The notes: generated by a model from the letters alone, not told the origin. Shown: positions 27,616-37,590, numbered from the stretch's first letter. The stretch is 64,000 nucleotides of DNA from Moraxella caviae (GCF_002014985.1 NZ_MUXU01000022.1:1-64000); one strand, 5' to 3'. Translations and numbers: made by a program.

Positions 27616-28773
27616 ATGTCAAAATACAGTATGTCAGACGATATGATGTTTGAGTCAAACGGCCAAGCACGTTTTATCGTATTTGGTGTGGGCGGTGGCG
27701 GTGGTAACGCCGTAGAACACATGGTGCAACAAGGCGTGCGCAACGTTACTTTTATTTGCGCCAACACCGACTTGCAAGCGCTAAATATGCTGACTGTACC
27801 AAATAAAATGCAGCTTGGCGAAGTAACCACACGCGGTTTGGGTGCTGGTGCAAATCCTGAAGTGGGTCGTGAAGCGGCTGAAGGTGATGAAGACCAAATC
27901 CGTGCGGTGCTTGAAGGTTATGATATGATTTTCATCACTGCTGGTATGGGCGGTGGTACGGGTACTGGTGCTGCGCCTGTGGTGGCACGCATTGCCAAAG
28001 AAATGGGCATTTTGACTGTGGCGGTAGTTACCACACCGTTTGACCTAGAAGGTAAAAAACGTGCGATGGCGGCAAAAAGCGGTATCGAGCAGCTGTCGCA
28101 ATATGTGGATTCTATCATCATCGTACCAAATCAAAAACTATTGAAAGTTTATCGTCAAATGAACCTAAAAGACGCATTTAAGCGTTCAAATGACGTATTG
28201 CTAAATGCGGTGAATGGCTTGGTGCAAATCGTAACTACCGATGAAAACACCGTCATCAACACCGACTTTAACGATGTGCGCACTGCAATGACCGAAAAAG
28301 GCTATGCAATGATGGGTATCGGCCGTGCAAGCGGTGAAGATCGCGCTCGTGAAGCCACAGAAAAAGCAATCCGCTCACCACTGCTTGATGATTTGCGCCT
28401 AGAAAACGCACAAGGCCTGCTAATCAACGTAACGGGCGACTTGATGCTTGGCGAACTTGAAGAAGTGGCAGCCATCGTGGATTCTATCATTGACCTAGAA
28501 AACGGCAACATTTTCTACGGTGCGGTGAGCGATGAAAGCATGGGCGATGAATTGCAAGTAACCGTGATTGCAACTGGTTTGACTTTGGACGACAGCGCAA
28601 AACCTGCAGGTGCGCAATCAATCCATCAGTCAGCACCTGTGGATCATGAGAGTGCGCTTTCAAAAGCCAGACAGCCACAAGCGCAAGTGCAAACCCAAGC
28701 TGCGCCAACTCGCCCAGTGGCAAAACCTATCAGCGTAGGCACTTATTTGCAACAACATCAGCAAAAAAACTGA
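27616..28773 (+). CDS. ftsZ: Cell division protein FtsZ
   Basis: 385 residues from ATG 27616 with GGAGCGAG upstream. It has the tubulin-like GTPase motifs FGVGGGGGNAVEHM, the GGGTGTGAAPVVA signature near residue 112 and NTDFNDVRTAM. After residue ~320 comes a Gln/Ala-rich linker, and the end is PISVGTYLQQHQQKN. The usual C-terminal peptide (D-I-P-x-F-L-R type) that docks FtsA and ZipA is thus highly divergent: only the Y-L pair matches. It follows ftsA by 70 bases. Confidence 0.97.
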   Translation: MSKYSMSDDMMFESNGQARFIVFGVGGGGGNAVEHMVQQGVRNVTFICANTDLQALNMLTVPNKMQLGEVTTRGLGAGANPEVGREAAEGDEDQIRAVLEGYDMIFITAGMGGGTGTGAAPVVARIAKEMGILTVAVVTTPFDLEGKKRAMAAKSGIEQLSQYVDSIIIVPNQKLLKVYRQMNLKDAFKRSNDVLLNAVNGLVQIVTTDENTVINTDFNDVRTAMTEKGYAMMGIGRASGEDRAREATEKAIRSPLLDDLRLENAQGLLINVTGDLMLGELEEVAAIVDSIIDLENGNIFYGAVSDESMGDELQVTVIATGLTLDDSAKPAGAQSIHQSAPVDHESALSKARQPQAQVQTQAAPTRPVAKPISVGTYLQQHQQKN

Positions 28774-28805
28774 TGGGTTGAACGCCTATTGATGAGTTTA
28801 TCAAT

Positions 28806-28838
28806 AAAGCCTTGCAGTGATTGCAGGGCTTTGTTTTT
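28806..28838 (+). terminator. Terminator after ftsZ
   Basis: AAAGCCTTGCA pairs with TGCAGGGCTTT, then GTTTTTG. Confidence 0.85.
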
Positions 28839-28923
28839 GTGGATTTATTGATTGCTTGATGCATGGTTTTGATGGATAATCCGCAGTTTATAAATCAAAA
28901 AGCAAAAGAACAAAAGAGAGAAT

Positions 28924-29883
28924 ATGACAAAAAATTTGCGCATAGATTTGCACAGCCACAGCACAAGCTCAGACGGCACGTTTAGCCCAAGCGAGTTGGT
29001 GCAGCTGGCGCACAGCGTGGGTATTGATGTGCTGGCATTGACCGACCATGACACGGTGTCAGGCGTGCAAGAAGCGAGCATGGCAGCAAAATCGCTTGGT
29101 ATGACGCTGATTTCTGGGGTGGAGATTAGCTGCCGTCATGCGCTGTCTGGTGGCTATGGCAAGCACCAAAGCATTGATAAAATCATTCATGTGGTGGCGC
29201 TGGATATGACAGATTTGCCACGCATGGATAAGGCGCTGCAGGCATTGCAAGACAGCCGTGAGCAGCGTGGCTGGCAAATGGTGCAAAAGCTGGGTGAGAT
29301 TTTGGCGCAGGACGAAAAATTGACAGCGCAGGTGCTGGACGCGCCTTGTTTTGATGAAGCGGATAAGTCAAGCGCCGCCAGCCAAATCCGTGATGTTTTA
29401 TGGCGTGCGGTGCTACAAAAAGCAGGCAGCAATGCCAAGGCGGTGGGACGTGCGCACATTGGGCAGGTGCTAAAAGATGTGGGCGTGGTTGCCAATGTGC
29501 AGGCGGCATTTGATAAATATTTGGCAGACGGCAAGCCTGCCTATGTGGCGATTGACGCCATCAGCATGGCGGACGCTGTGCGCTTGATTCATGAGTGTGG
29601 CGGCGTGGCGGTGTTGGCGCACCCAACACGCTATGGGCTGTCGGCAACTCGCACCAGACGCTTGATTGCGGATTTTGCGATGATGGGCGGCGATGGCTGT
29701 GAGCTGCCAAACCAAGAACCCGACAGCTTGCGTGCGATGATAGATCGCAGCATTGCTGAGCATGGGCTAAAAGTGTCGGTGGGTAGCGATTTTCACGGAA
29801 CGAATATGCCGTGGCGCAAACTGGGCGCAACTGCCAAACCAAAAGCCGAGCAAGTGCCGATTTGGCAAACGTGGGATTTGTGA
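28924..29883 (+). CDS. PHP domain phosphoesterase, RNase AM / 3',5'-nucleoside bisphosphate phosphatase type
   Basis: 319 residues. The PHP metal motifs are visible: IDLHSHSTSSDG (motif I), LALTDHDTVSG (motif II), a Glu in GVEISC, VAVLAHPTRYG (motif III) and VSVGSDFHGTNMP (motif IV). This is the architecture of YciV/TrpH (RNase AM), which hydrolyses 3',5'-bisphosphonucleotides and trims short RNA 5' ends. It is soluble. It stands between the ftsZ terminator and a convergent FKBP gene. Confidence 0.87.
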   Translation: MTKNLRIDLHSHSTSSDGTFSPSELVQLAHSVGIDVLALTDHDTVSGVQEASMAAKSLGMTLISGVEISCRHALSGGYGKHQSIDKIIHVVALDMTDLPRMDKALQALQDSREQRGWQMVQKLGEILAQDEKLTAQVLDAPCFDEADKSSAASQIRDVLWRAVLQKAGSNAKAVGRAHIGQVLKDVGVVANVQAAFDKYLADGKPAYVAIDAISMADAVRLIHECGGVAVLAHPTRYGLSATRTRRLIADFAMMGGDGCELPNQEPDSLRAMIDRSIAEHGLKVSVGSDFHGTNMPWRKLGATAKPKAEQVPIWQTWDL

Positions 29884-29959
29884 TTTGGGCGGAATTTAGA
29901 AAAATCCCATAAATTCAAATAACTAGCCCAACTTTTACAAAATCAAATCAATCACACAA

Positions 29960-29998
29960 AAAACGGCTTGGCGGTTTTATACCATCAAGCCGTTTTTG
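29960..29998. terminator. Terminator between PHP and FKBP genes
   Basis: AAAACGGCTTG pairs with CAAGCCGTTTT, an eleven-pair stem followed by TG; it can act in either direction. Confidence 0.75.
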
Positions 29999-30077
29999 TA
30001 AGTTTTTTGCTTGGCGTAATTCAAAAATTTATTTGGCGCAATCAAAATCAATCGCCAAGCGGTTACACAAAAATCAG

Positions 30078-30569
30078 TTACACAAATTTTAGGCTGCTTT
30101 CGCCTTTTGGTGTTACCTTAAAAATCTGCACCTTAAACAGCACGTCTTGCCCAGCCAGCGGGTGATTAAAATCCACCTTAACCGTGTCGTCATTAACTTC
30201 ACTAATCACGCCTGCCAGCGTGTTTTTGCCCTTGTCGGCAAATTCCATCATCATGCCGACCACAGGATTTGGCTCAGACAGGCTAAATTGCGCGCGCAAA
30301 AAGGTTTGCACATTTTCAGGATTCCACTCGCCAAAGGCTTGCTCGGGCGGCAGGTGTGCGGTGCGGGTGTCGCCCGCTTTTAGGTTGATGAGTACTTGTT
30401 CAAAGCCAGCGAGCAGGCTTTCATCGCCGATGGTCAGCTCCACAGGCTCAGCGCGCCCAAAAGTGCTGTCAATCACTTCGCCGCTTGGCAGGCTGACTTC
30501 AAAATGCAGCGCCACATGGCTGCCATCGCTGATGCGGATTTCTTCGTTTGGGAGAATGGGTGTGTTCAT
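30078..30569 (-). CDS. fkpB: FKBP-type peptidyl-prolyl isomerase, SlpA-like
   Basis: 163 residues. HVALHFEVSLPSGEVIDSTF begins the FKBP fold; an inserted-in-flap domain follows (GDTRTAHLPPEQAFGEWNPE to DKGKNTLAGVISEVND), and VKVDFNHPLAGQDVLFKVQI is the SlyD/SlpA C-terminal signature. No His-rich SlyD tail is present, which favours SlpA/FkpB. It is a cytoplasmic prolyl isomerase and chaperone. In E. coli it neighbours lspA; that context is absent here. Confidence 0.9.
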   Translation of the reverse strand: MNTPILPNEEIRISDGSHVALHFEVSLPSGEVIDSTFGRAEPVELTIGDESLLAGFEQVLINLKAGDTRTAHLPPEQAFGEWNPENVQTFLRAQFSLSEPNPVVGMMMEFADKGKNTLAGVISEVNDDTVKVDFNHPLAGQDVLFKVQIFKVTPKGESSLKFV

Positions 30570-30841
30570 AAGTTGTCTTTTGTTGTTGGATTTGGGTTAA
30601 TCATGTGTGTTTTGGCGGTATATTTGGTAAGGTTGCCAGCCACCAAAGCATTGTGAGCATTGCATCATTTTACTAAAATTAACCCGAGAAAACAAAATGA
30701 ATTTTTAAAAATTGCTTGCTTTTATAAATGGGTGGATTACAATAAATTTATGAATTGAGTAAAAAATGGCGTGTTTGCCAATCAAATTGGCAATAAAACC
30801 AAGCAAAAAATTGATGATAAATTTGCTAAAAAGGAGTGATT

Positions 30842-31513
30842 ATGCTGGCGGAGTGGTTATTACAAATTGGTGTTAAGGAATTTGCGCTTTTTGTGTCGTC
30901 CGTGATGATTTTTGCGATGACACCGGGGATTGATACGGTGTTTGTGCTAAATCGTGCCATTAGCCACGGCAAGGCAATCGGTGCATTTGCGTCTTTGGGT
31001 GTGGCGACAGGCGTTTTGGTGCATACTTTATTTGCGGCTGTGGGGCTGGCTGCAGTGGTGGCAAAGTCGGCTTTATTGTTTAGTGTTATTAAATATTTGG
31101 GTGCAGCTTATTTGGTGTATTTGGGTGTGGTGAGTATTTATACAGCGCTGAAAAATCCGCAAGCGCTTGCCATGAATGCAGCAGATGCAGCAAATCCTGA
31201 AAAAATCATCAAGCCTATACAGGCCTTTTACTCAGGTCTATTAACCAATGTTTTAAATCCAAAAGTGGCACTGTTTTTCTTGGCATTTTTTCCGCAATTT
31301 ATCACGCCAAGCATGAGCACTCAGGCTTTGCCATATTTGGTTTTAGGTGCTTTGTATGCTGTGATTTCTGCGGTATGGCTGGTATTGCTTGCGGTTTTGG
31401 CTGGGTCAATTTTAGCCAAATGGCTCGTCAGTCTTAAAGCCAAAAAAGTCATGGATATTGGTTCAGGGGTGGTCTTTGTGGGCATGGGTGCAAAAGTAGC
31501 ATTGAGCGATTGA
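30842..31513 (+). CDS. LysE family amino-acid exporter
   Basis: 223 residues from ATG 30842, six bases after a strong AAGGAG. Six hydrophobic segments and the family motif FAMTPGIDTVFVLNRAISHG near the N-terminus are typical of LysE/RhtB exporters; GLLTNVLNPKVALFFLAFFP near residue 140 is the second conserved stretch. Substrates are amino acids or derivatives such as threonine or homoserine lactones; the specific one is not deducible. It is monocistronic and convergent with the APC permease. Confidence 0.88.
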   Translation: MLAEWLLQIGVKEFALFVSSVMIFAMTPGIDTVFVLNRAISHGKAIGAFASLGVATGVLVHTLFAAVGLAAVVAKSALLFSVIKYLGAAYLVYLGVVSIYTALKNPQALAMNAADAANPEKIIKPIQAFYSGLLTNVLNPKVALFFLAFFPQFITPSMSTQALPYLVLGALYAVISAVWLVLLAVLAGSILAKWLVSLKAKKVMDIGSGVVFVGMGAKVALSD

Positions 31514-31570
31514 GAAGTTTTACTAAAATATTGTAAAAACTTATGGTGATAAAATCCATGATGAACTCAC

Positions 31571-32857
31571 CTACAAAATCAACCACACAAACCACAAGCT
31601 CGCCAGCAGTGCCGCCATGCTGATTTTATCAAGTTTTTGAATCTTGGATTTTTGATAAGCGATGTGCGTACACACCACATAACTAAAACCAAAAGCAATG
31701 CCCAAAGACGCAAGATTAACCAGTGTCGCCAGATGATTGCGCCCAAGCAAGGTGGCGGCAATGCACACGCTGGCAATGGCGATGAATGTGAGCTTGTGCG
31801 TGGTATTTTGCGCCAATTTTTTGGGTAAAATGTCAGCGTCCGCCATGTTTTCTAGCAGCTTGACAGCAGACAGCGTAAAGCCATTGATGCCGCTTAAAAT
31901 CGCGCACGCCATCGCCAAAAGCAGTAAGCCAAAGCCAAAATCACCAAGCCGTACACGCACGCCTTCGCCTGTCGCCCATGCGGAATTTGTGATGGCGGCG
32001 TAGTCAAAATTTAGATTGAGTGCGGTGAAATAATTCACCAAAAGATAGCACAAAAGCCCTGAAAAAATGGACAAATACACAATTTGGCGGCTTTTGATTT
32101 TGGATGCTTGGATATTTTTGGTGATGTGCGGCGTGGTCTCAAAGCCGACATACGCCCACGGCACAACCGCCAGCACCAAAAGCCAGCCATCGCCAATGTT
32201 GGCAAATTCTTGGCGTAAATTTGGCAATAAATTGGCGGCTGATAACGAGTGCTGCGTTTGTGCGGATAGTGCTGCCAAGTTGGTGGACGCTTCATGCGCC
32301 CACAGCGAATAAGCGGTCAAAAATACAATCACGCTCACAAGCAGCAGCGAAATCACAAGCTGTACGTTCGCACCGCTGCGCACGCCTTTAAAATTCAGCC
32401 ACGCAAACAGCACCACCATCAGCGCACCTGCCAAAAACTCACTCAAATACATATCCCAGCCGTGAATTTGGTATAAAAATCCCAGCTGAAATTCAGCAGG
32501 CAGGCTATAACGAATCAGCAGCGTGATGGCGGTGGCGTTGAGCGCGATGATTGCCAAATAGCCCAAAAACACGCCTGCGCCATAAATTTTGGCGTGCGTT
32601 TTGCCAAAATAATGCGCAATCCACGCAATGCTGTTCGTGCCATGCGTACGCACGCCCATCATCTCAATGTATGAGCGCGACACCAGCAAAATAATCGCCG
32701 TACCGAGCAAAAACGCAAGGCTTGAGCCCAAAAGATTGGTTTTATTTAAAAACAAATCTCCCGGCATGACAAACGCACCCCAGCCAATCATCGCACCAAC
32801 GCTGATGGCGATGGCGTGAAGTGCGGTGAGTTGTGGCGCAGGTTTGTGGTGTGGCAT
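31571..32857 (-). CDS. APC superfamily amino-acid permease
   Basis: 428 residues, about eleven or twelve hydrophobic segments. The N-terminal ALHAIAISVGAMIGWGAFVM carries the unwound-helix GAMIG-W/G motif of APC transporters, and VPWAYVGFETTPHITK near residue 235 is the conserved helix 6 segment. It lies 47 bases after the TauD-family dioxygenase on the same strand, so the two probably form an operon; the permease may import the dioxygenase substrate or remove its product. The C-terminus ends inside a membrane segment (SLWFVWLIL), slightly short. Confidence 0.85.
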   Translation of the reverse strand: MPHHKPAPQLTALHAIAISVGAMIGWGAFVMPGDLFLNKTNLLGSSLAFLLGTAIILLVSRSYIEMMGVRTHGTNSIAWIAHYFGKTHAKIYGAGVFLGYLAIIALNATAITLLIRYSLPAEFQLGFLYQIHGWDMYLSEFLAGALMVVLFAWLNFKGVRSGANVQLVISLLLVSVIVFLTAYSLWAHEASTNLAALSAQTQHSLSAANLLPNLRQEFANIGDGWLLVLAVVPWAYVGFETTPHITKNIQASKIKSRQIVYLSIFSGLLCYLLVNYFTALNLNFDYAAITNSAWATGEGVRVRLGDFGFGLLLLAMACAILSGINGFTLSAVKLLENMADADILPKKLAQNTTHKLTFIAIASVCIAATLLGRNHLATLVNLASLGIAFGFSYVVCTHIAYQKSKIQKLDKISMAALLASLWFVWLIL

Positions 32858-32904
32858 GGTTTTGCTCGGGTGGTTGAGTTAAAATTTTAGATTGGGCTTT
32901 TAGA

Positions 32905-33750
32905 TTAGGCTTCTTGATAATACGGCTCATCGCCAAGCACAGTGGCACGGTGCATGATACGGTGCGCATCACCGTAGTCAAACAATGCCTTGTGCTGCGT
33001 GGCGCGGTTATCCCAAATGGCGATGTCGCCTGCTTGCCATTGCCAGCGCAGGGTAAATTCGTCTTTTACTGAATGGGCGAACAGTGCTTGCAGCAGCTCA
33101 TCGCTGTCTTCGCGCGGCATATCTTTGATGTAATCAGTAAAGCCTTCGGTAACAAATAAGCCTTGCGCTTTGGTGTCTGGGTGAGTGCGCACGACAGGGT
33201 GGGTAACGGGCGGGTTTTTGGCGTAAATTTCATCTAGGCGCGCTTTTTCTTCGTCCGACATGCCAAAGCGCTCTTCTGGAAAAGACAGGCGAATGTCGTG
33301 TACGGCAGTCAAGCCTTTGATTTTTTGCTTGGTGTCTTCTGGCAGTGCATCATAAGCGGCTTTTGAGCTTGCCCACAGCGTATCACCGCCAGATTCTGGG
33401 ATTTTAATGGCTTGTAGCACGCAGCCTAGTGGCGGAGTTTTGCTGAAAGTTACGTCTGTGTGCCACAGTTCGTTATCACGCAAATCGGTGGCGTGGCTGT
33501 CTAGCACGATGATTTCACGGCTTTCTGGCGTGGTTGGAAATACTGGGTGAATGTGCAGTTCGCCAAAATTTCTGGCAAAATCCGCTTGCGCCGTTGGTGA
33601 TAGCGATTGACCACGAAAAAAGATGACTTGACGGTCTAAAAGCAGTGCTTTGATGGCGCTCATCTGCTCGTCAGTGATGTGATTTAGGTCGATGTCATGC
33701 ACGATGGCGCCGATGGCAGGTTTGATGATGGTGGTGTTTAATGCGCTCAT
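32905..33750 (-). CDS. tauD: TauD/TfdA family Fe(II)/2-oxoglutarate dioxygenase
   Basis: 281 residues. The facial triad is visible: HTD in ELWHTDVTFSKTPP (near residue 99-102) and the distal His in WDNRATQHKALFDYG (near 254), with the 2-oxoglutarate-binding Arg in HRIMHRATV. Length and motifs match taurine dioxygenase, which releases sulfite from taurine. Other sulfonate or aryl-ether substrates are possible for this family, so the substrate is inference. A permease gene follows in the same operon. No tauABC genes are in the window. Confidence 0.82.
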   Translation of the reverse strand: MSALNTTIIKPAIGAIVHDIDLNHITDEQMSAIKALLLDRQVIFFRGQSLSPTAQADFARNFGELHIHPVFPTTPESREIIVLDSHATDLRDNELWHTDVTFSKTPPLGCVLQAIKIPESGGDTLWASSKAAYDALPEDTKQKIKGLTAVHDIRLSFPEERFGMSDEEKARLDEIYAKNPPVTHPVVRTHPDTKAQGLFVTEGFTDYIKDMPREDSDELLQALFAHSVKDEFTLRWQWQAGDIAIWDNRATQHKALFDYGDAHRIMHRATVLGDEPYYQEA

Positions 33751-34198
33751 GATGATTCCTTCGGTGTTTGTTGGTTTTTTGGTGAGTAGATTGGTAAATT
33801 GGGCGTAGATTGATGTTTTGATAAAATTAACGTTTCAAAACTCATGTTTCAAAAATTCATGTTTTTATGGACAACAACGCATCAATTTGCCCTTAAAATT
33901 GCTGCTTAGCTTATCGGACAATGGCTTTTTGGCAAAATTCCAACATTCGCTATCGTTATTCTTTAAATTTATATGTGGCAGGCAGTGCCATAAAACTGAT
34001 GAAATTTTAAGGATTTGCACCAATTTTATGGCTTTTTTGTGTCAGCGTGGCTGGGTTTGTGGTATCATAGGGCTATTTGATTGGCGTGCTTGATAATGGC
34101 AAGTGCGTTATCGTAATTCATAATTATTTTTAATAAAGTTTTAAATAAATTTAACAAATCGGCATTTGAAAACAGCCACTTAACAAAATAGGTTCATC
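33751..34198. other. Intergenic region between tauD and ubiE
   Basis: 448 bases, divergent genes on both sides. Imperfect repeats of a TTTCAAAA(A)nTCATGTTT unit occur around 33830-33864, and TGGCAGGCAGTGCCA (33975-33989) is a small inverted repeat. A 91-codon frame here has Phe/Cys-rich, non-coding-like composition and no ribosome site. A likely -10 (TATCATAG) is near 34063. Confidence 0.35.
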
Positions 34199-35077
34199 AT
34201 GACAGCAAGCGACACCCAATTCACCAACCCAAACATCTTGCCAACAGGCACGCCCCAAGAGCAAACTTTGCTACAAACGCCAGCAGGCAGCGAAACTGCG
34301 AACGCCAATCCACAAGAATATTCGCAAAACATCGGTGCGACCACGCATTTTGGCTATCAGACCGTGAACGCCAAAGACAAGCAAGCTAAAGTTGCTGAAG
34401 TTTTCACGTCTGTGGCACGCAAATATGACGTGATGAACGATTTGATGAGCTTTGGTATTCATCGTTTGTGGAAGCGTTATGCCATCAGTCTAAGTGGTGT
34501 GCGTACAGGTCAGCGCGTGCTTGACATCGCAGGCGGCACGGGCGATTTGGCGAAAGTTTTTAGCCGTGAAGTGGGGCGTGCTGGCCGTGTGGTGCTGTCG
34601 GATATTAACGAAGCCATGCTGGAAGTGGGGCGTACACGCCTGATTAACGCTGGCTGTAATAATGTGGATTTTGTGCTTGCCAACGCTGAGACGCTTGAGC
34701 CATTTGCTGATAACAGCTTTGATTTGGTAACCATCAGCTTTGGACTGCGCAACGTAACCGACAAGCAGCAAGCCCTAGAAGCCATGCACCGTGTGCTAAA
34801 GCCGGGCGGACGCTTGCTGGTGCTGGAATTTTCTAAGCCTGTGTTTGAGCCGCTGTCTAAGGCGTACGATTTGTATTCGTTCACCGCATTGCCGATGATG
34901 GGCAAAATCGTGGCAAACGATGCGGACAGTTACCGCTATTTGGCAGAATCTATCCGTATGCACCCAGACCAAGCCACGCTAAAAGGCATGATGGAGCAGG
35001 CAGGTTTTGTTAATTGCGATTATCAAAACTTGACAGGCGGCATTGTGGCGGTGCATCGTGGCTTTAAAGCACGCTGA
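34199..35077 (+). CDS. ubiE: Ubiquinone/menaquinone C-methyltransferase UbiE
   Basis: 292 residues, about 40 longer than E. coli UbiE because of a polar N-terminal extension rich in Thr, Gln and Asn. The core starts at [39 protein letters not shown] and [20 protein letters not shown] (SAM loop) follow, then [17 protein letters not shown]. It methylates the quinone ring carbon in ubiquinone (and menaquinone) synthesis. It heads a ubiE-ubiJ-ubiB operon in the standard order. The extension's role is unknown; a later start is possible. Confidence 0.95.
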   Translation: MTASDTQFTNPNILPTGTPQEQTLLQTPAGSETANANPQEYSQNIGATTHFGYQTVNAKDKQAKVAEVFTSVARKYDVMNDLMSFGIHRLWKRYAISLSGVRTGQRVLDIAGGTGDLAKVFSREVGRAGRVVLSDINEAMLEVGRTRLINAGCNNVDFVLANAETLEPFADNSFDLVTISFGLRNVTDKQQALEAMHRVLKPGGRLLVLEFSKPVFEPLSKAYDLYSFTALPMMGKIVANDADSYRYLAESIRMHPDQATLKGMMEQAGFVNCDYQNLTGGIVAVHRGFKAR

Positions 35078-35124
35078 TTGCCTAGTTTGATTTGCTATTT
35101 AATACGCAACAACGTGAGAAATCT

Positions 35125-35826
35125 ATGCTGACCGTGCTTGCCTTGGCGGCTGCCGAGCGACTGATTAACACCGCTTTACGCAGCGACCCAACTTTTTATG
35201 CCAGCTTTGCGCCTTTGTCTGGCAAGACGCTGCGTGTGTGCGTGGCTGAGCCTGAATTGATGGTGGACGTGCTGTTTTGTGGTGCTGATGACGAAGCGCA
35301 TTTGCGTTTTGAGCCTGTGGCGCGTGCGATTTTTGAAAATACCGCCGTCAGTACGCCAGATTGTACGCTGAATGTGGCGGATTGGCGTGCGCTTTTGGCA
35401 TTGACCCAAAACCCAAGCGGCAATTTGCCGATTTCTGGCGATTATCGTGTGCTGGCGGATGTGGAAACTTTGTGGCGTAATTTTTCGCCTGATGTGTTCA
35501 TGCAGTTTGAAGCGCTGTTTGGCAAGGCGGCAGGCAGCTATGCCTATGCGCTGCACGAGCAAGCAAAGCCTGTGCTTGAGCCGCTTGCGCGCGGTGTGCG
35601 GAGCGAGCTTGGTGCGTGGTGTCGTACGGCAGCAGATTGCGCAAGCGAGCCAGTGAGCGATGCTGACATCACGGTGCGAAAGCAAGAACTTTTGCGCTTA
35701 CAAAGCGACATTGAGCGTGAAGAGATGCGTTTGGCGCACATCAAAGCGCAAATCGCCAAGCTACAACAAGACAGCACCAATTTGGATAACGCTAACCTAG
35801 ACGATGAGCCAAATAAGCCAGCTTGA
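35125..35826 (+). CDS. ubiJ: Ubiquinone biosynthesis accessory factor UbiJ (SCP2 domain)
   Basis: 233 residues from ATG 35125 with GTGAGAAA upstream. The N-terminal ~110 residues form an SCP2-type lipid-binding domain (LTVLALAAAERLINTALRSD to LNVADWRALLALTQ); the C-terminus is a coiled coil (REEMRLAHIKAQIAKLQQD). UbiJ binds ubiquinone intermediates and helps assemble the cytosolic Ubi metabolon with UbiK. Position between ubiE and ubiB is diagnostic, since UbiJ sequences are poorly conserved. Confidence 0.88.
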   Translation: MLTVLALAAAERLINTALRSDPTFYASFAPLSGKTLRVCVAEPELMVDVLFCGADDEAHLRFEPVARAIFENTAVSTPDCTLNVADWRALLALTQNPSGNLPISGDYRVLADVETLWRNFSPDVFMQFEALFGKAAGSYAYALHEQAKPVLEPLARGVRSELGAWCRTAADCASEPVSDADITVRKQELLRLQSDIEREEMRLAHIKAQIAKLQQDSTNLDNANLDDEPNKPA

Positions 35827-35958
35827 TAGATGATTTTGTCATTTTGTTTGTATTTTTAACGCTGATTTCAAGTCATGTTTTCTTTTTAAGCCGTTTTTCA
35901 ATCGTTTCTATTACCAATTTTAGCACCAATTTTAACGCCAACTTTACCATCAACGCTT

Positions 35959-37590
35959 ATGCTAATCTCGCACCGCAAACGCCTATTTTCCCTGTATCGT
36001 ATCGCTGCCAAATACCGTCTTGACACACATTTGGCGGACGTGCCAGAGCTTGCGCCGCTTGCCCGCTTGATTGCCAAGCACCCAGCCGCCATCGGCAAAA
36101 AGCACAACCCTTTGGGTGTGAAATTGGCGCTGGAAGAGATGGGGACGCTGTTTTTAAAACTTGGGCAGCTGCTGTCCACGCGCGCCGATTTATTGCCGCC
36201 TGACATCATCGCCCAGCTGTCTTTGTTGCAGGATAAAGTTGCGCCATTTGATGTGGTGATTGCCAAAGCACGCATTGAAGATAAGGCGGTGGGCTTGGGC
36301 CGTCCGCTGGGCGAGTTGTTTGCTAGATTTGACGATGTGCCTCTTGCCGCCGCCAGTATTGCGCAGGTGCATACCGCTGCTTTGCACGATGGGCGAGAAG
36401 TGGTGGTTAAGGTGGTGCGCCCTGACATTCGTGAGCCGATTTTGGCGGATTTTGAGCTGCTGCGCGAGATGGCAGCGTGGGTGTCGGTAAGGGTGGAAGC
36501 GGCGCGTGCCGTGCATTTGGTGGATTTGGTGGAAGATTATCGCCAAGTCATGCTTGGTGAGCTGGATTTGACGCTAGAAGCCGCCAATGCCACGAAAATG
36601 CGTGATAATTTTGCTGGTTCACGCATGATTTATGTGCCAAAAGTGTACGAGGCAACTAAGGGTGTGATGGTGTCGGAGCGCATTTTTGGCGTGCCGATTT
36701 CTAAGACGGACGTGTTTGATGCGCTCAATTATGACCGTGCGCGCCTTGCCGAAGTGGGCTTGACCATCTTTTTCACCCAAGTTTTTCGTGATAACTTTTT
36801 CCATGCGGATATGCACCCCGGCAATATCTTTGTGGAGACGCTGCCTGATGGCAAGGCGGTGGCTGAGCCACGTTATTTGGGTTTGGATTGCGCCATCATG
36901 GGTGCGCTGTCTAAGGACGATCAGCTGACGGTGGCACGACTTTTGCTGTCGGTGATGAACGGCAATTATGATATGCTTGTGGAAATCATCGCCCAAGCGG
37001 GCTGGATTCCGCCATCGGCTGACAAGCACGCTTTGGTCAAGGACATGGCACGCACGGTATCGCCCATGGTGAGTAAGCCGATTGACGAGCTGGATTTTGC
37101 GGGGATTTTGTTTGAAGTGCTGGGCATTGCGCGCCGCCATCGCATGAGCATTCCGCCGCAGCTGATGTTGCTATTAAAGACGCTGGTTCATGTGGAAGGC
37201 TTGGGGCGTGAGCTGTATCCGCAGCTGGATATTTGGGCGCTTGCCAAGCCAATTTTGACCGCATGGGTGAAAGATCAGCTTGACCCTGTGAAAAATCTTG
37301 GTGAGATTAAAGACAAGCTGCCTGAGATTTTGCTGTCTACCACCGAGCTGCCCAAGCTGTTTGCGCAAGGCGCGCAGTCTTTGGCGGCATTGGGCGCGCG
37401 CCAAGATGATGAGCTGCGAGAGCTGCAGGCTTTGCGAGCGGATTTGCTCAATCAGCGCCGTCATGACTGGATTGCTGCGGCAGGATTTTTGGCGTGCATT
37501 GCCATTGGCTTGACCGTGCCGATTTGGTGGCTGGGTGTGATTTTTCATGTGCTTGGCTTGGGATTTGTGGTGTGGCGTGTGCTGCAGTGA
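35959..37590 (+). CDS. ubiB: Ubiquinone biosynthesis regulatory kinase-like protein UbiB
   Basis: 543 residues. The ADCK/UbiB signature K-x-G-Q appears in TLFLKLGQLLSTRADLLP, the Ala-rich loop is PLAAASIAQVHTA, and FHADMHPGNIFVE carries catalytic-loop residues, with GLDCAIMGAL as the metal-binding DFG-like region. Two C-terminal membrane segments (GFLACIAIGLTVPIWWLGVI and FHVLGLGFVVW) anchor it. It is an ATPase thought to extract lipid intermediates for the Ubi complex. It follows ubiJ by 132 bases. Confidence 0.95.
   Translation: MLISHRKRLFSLYRIAAKYRLDTHLADVPELAPLARLIAKHPAAIGKKHNPLGVKLALEEMGTLFLKLGQLLSTRADLLPPDIIAQLSLLQDKVAPFDVVIAKARIEDKAVGLGRPLGELFARFDDVPLAAASIAQVHTAALHDGREVVVKVVRPDIREPILADFELLREMAAWVSVRVEAARAVHLVDLVEDYRQVMLGELDLTLEAANATKMRDNFAGSRMIYVPKVYEATKGVMVSERIFGVPISKTDVFDALNYDRARLAEVGLTIFFTQVFRDNFFHADMHPGNIFVETLPDGKAVAEPRYLGLDCAIMGALSKDDQLTVARLLLSVMNGNYDMLVEIIAQAGWIPPSADKHALVKDMARTVSPMVSKPIDELDFAGILFEVLGIARRHRMSIPPQLMLLLKTLVHVEGLGRELYPQLDIWALAKPILTAWVKDQLDPVKNLGEIKDKLPEILLSTTELPKLFAQGAQSLAALGARQDDELRELQALRADLLNQRRHDWIAAAGFLACIAIGLTVPIWWLGVIFHVLGLGFVVWRVLQ

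Noticed and set aside
33818..34093. 91-codon frame between tauD and ubiE
   Set aside because: Phe/Cys-rich, built on AT-rich repeated DNA, no ribosome site and no recognisable domain; better explained as the ubiE upstream region.
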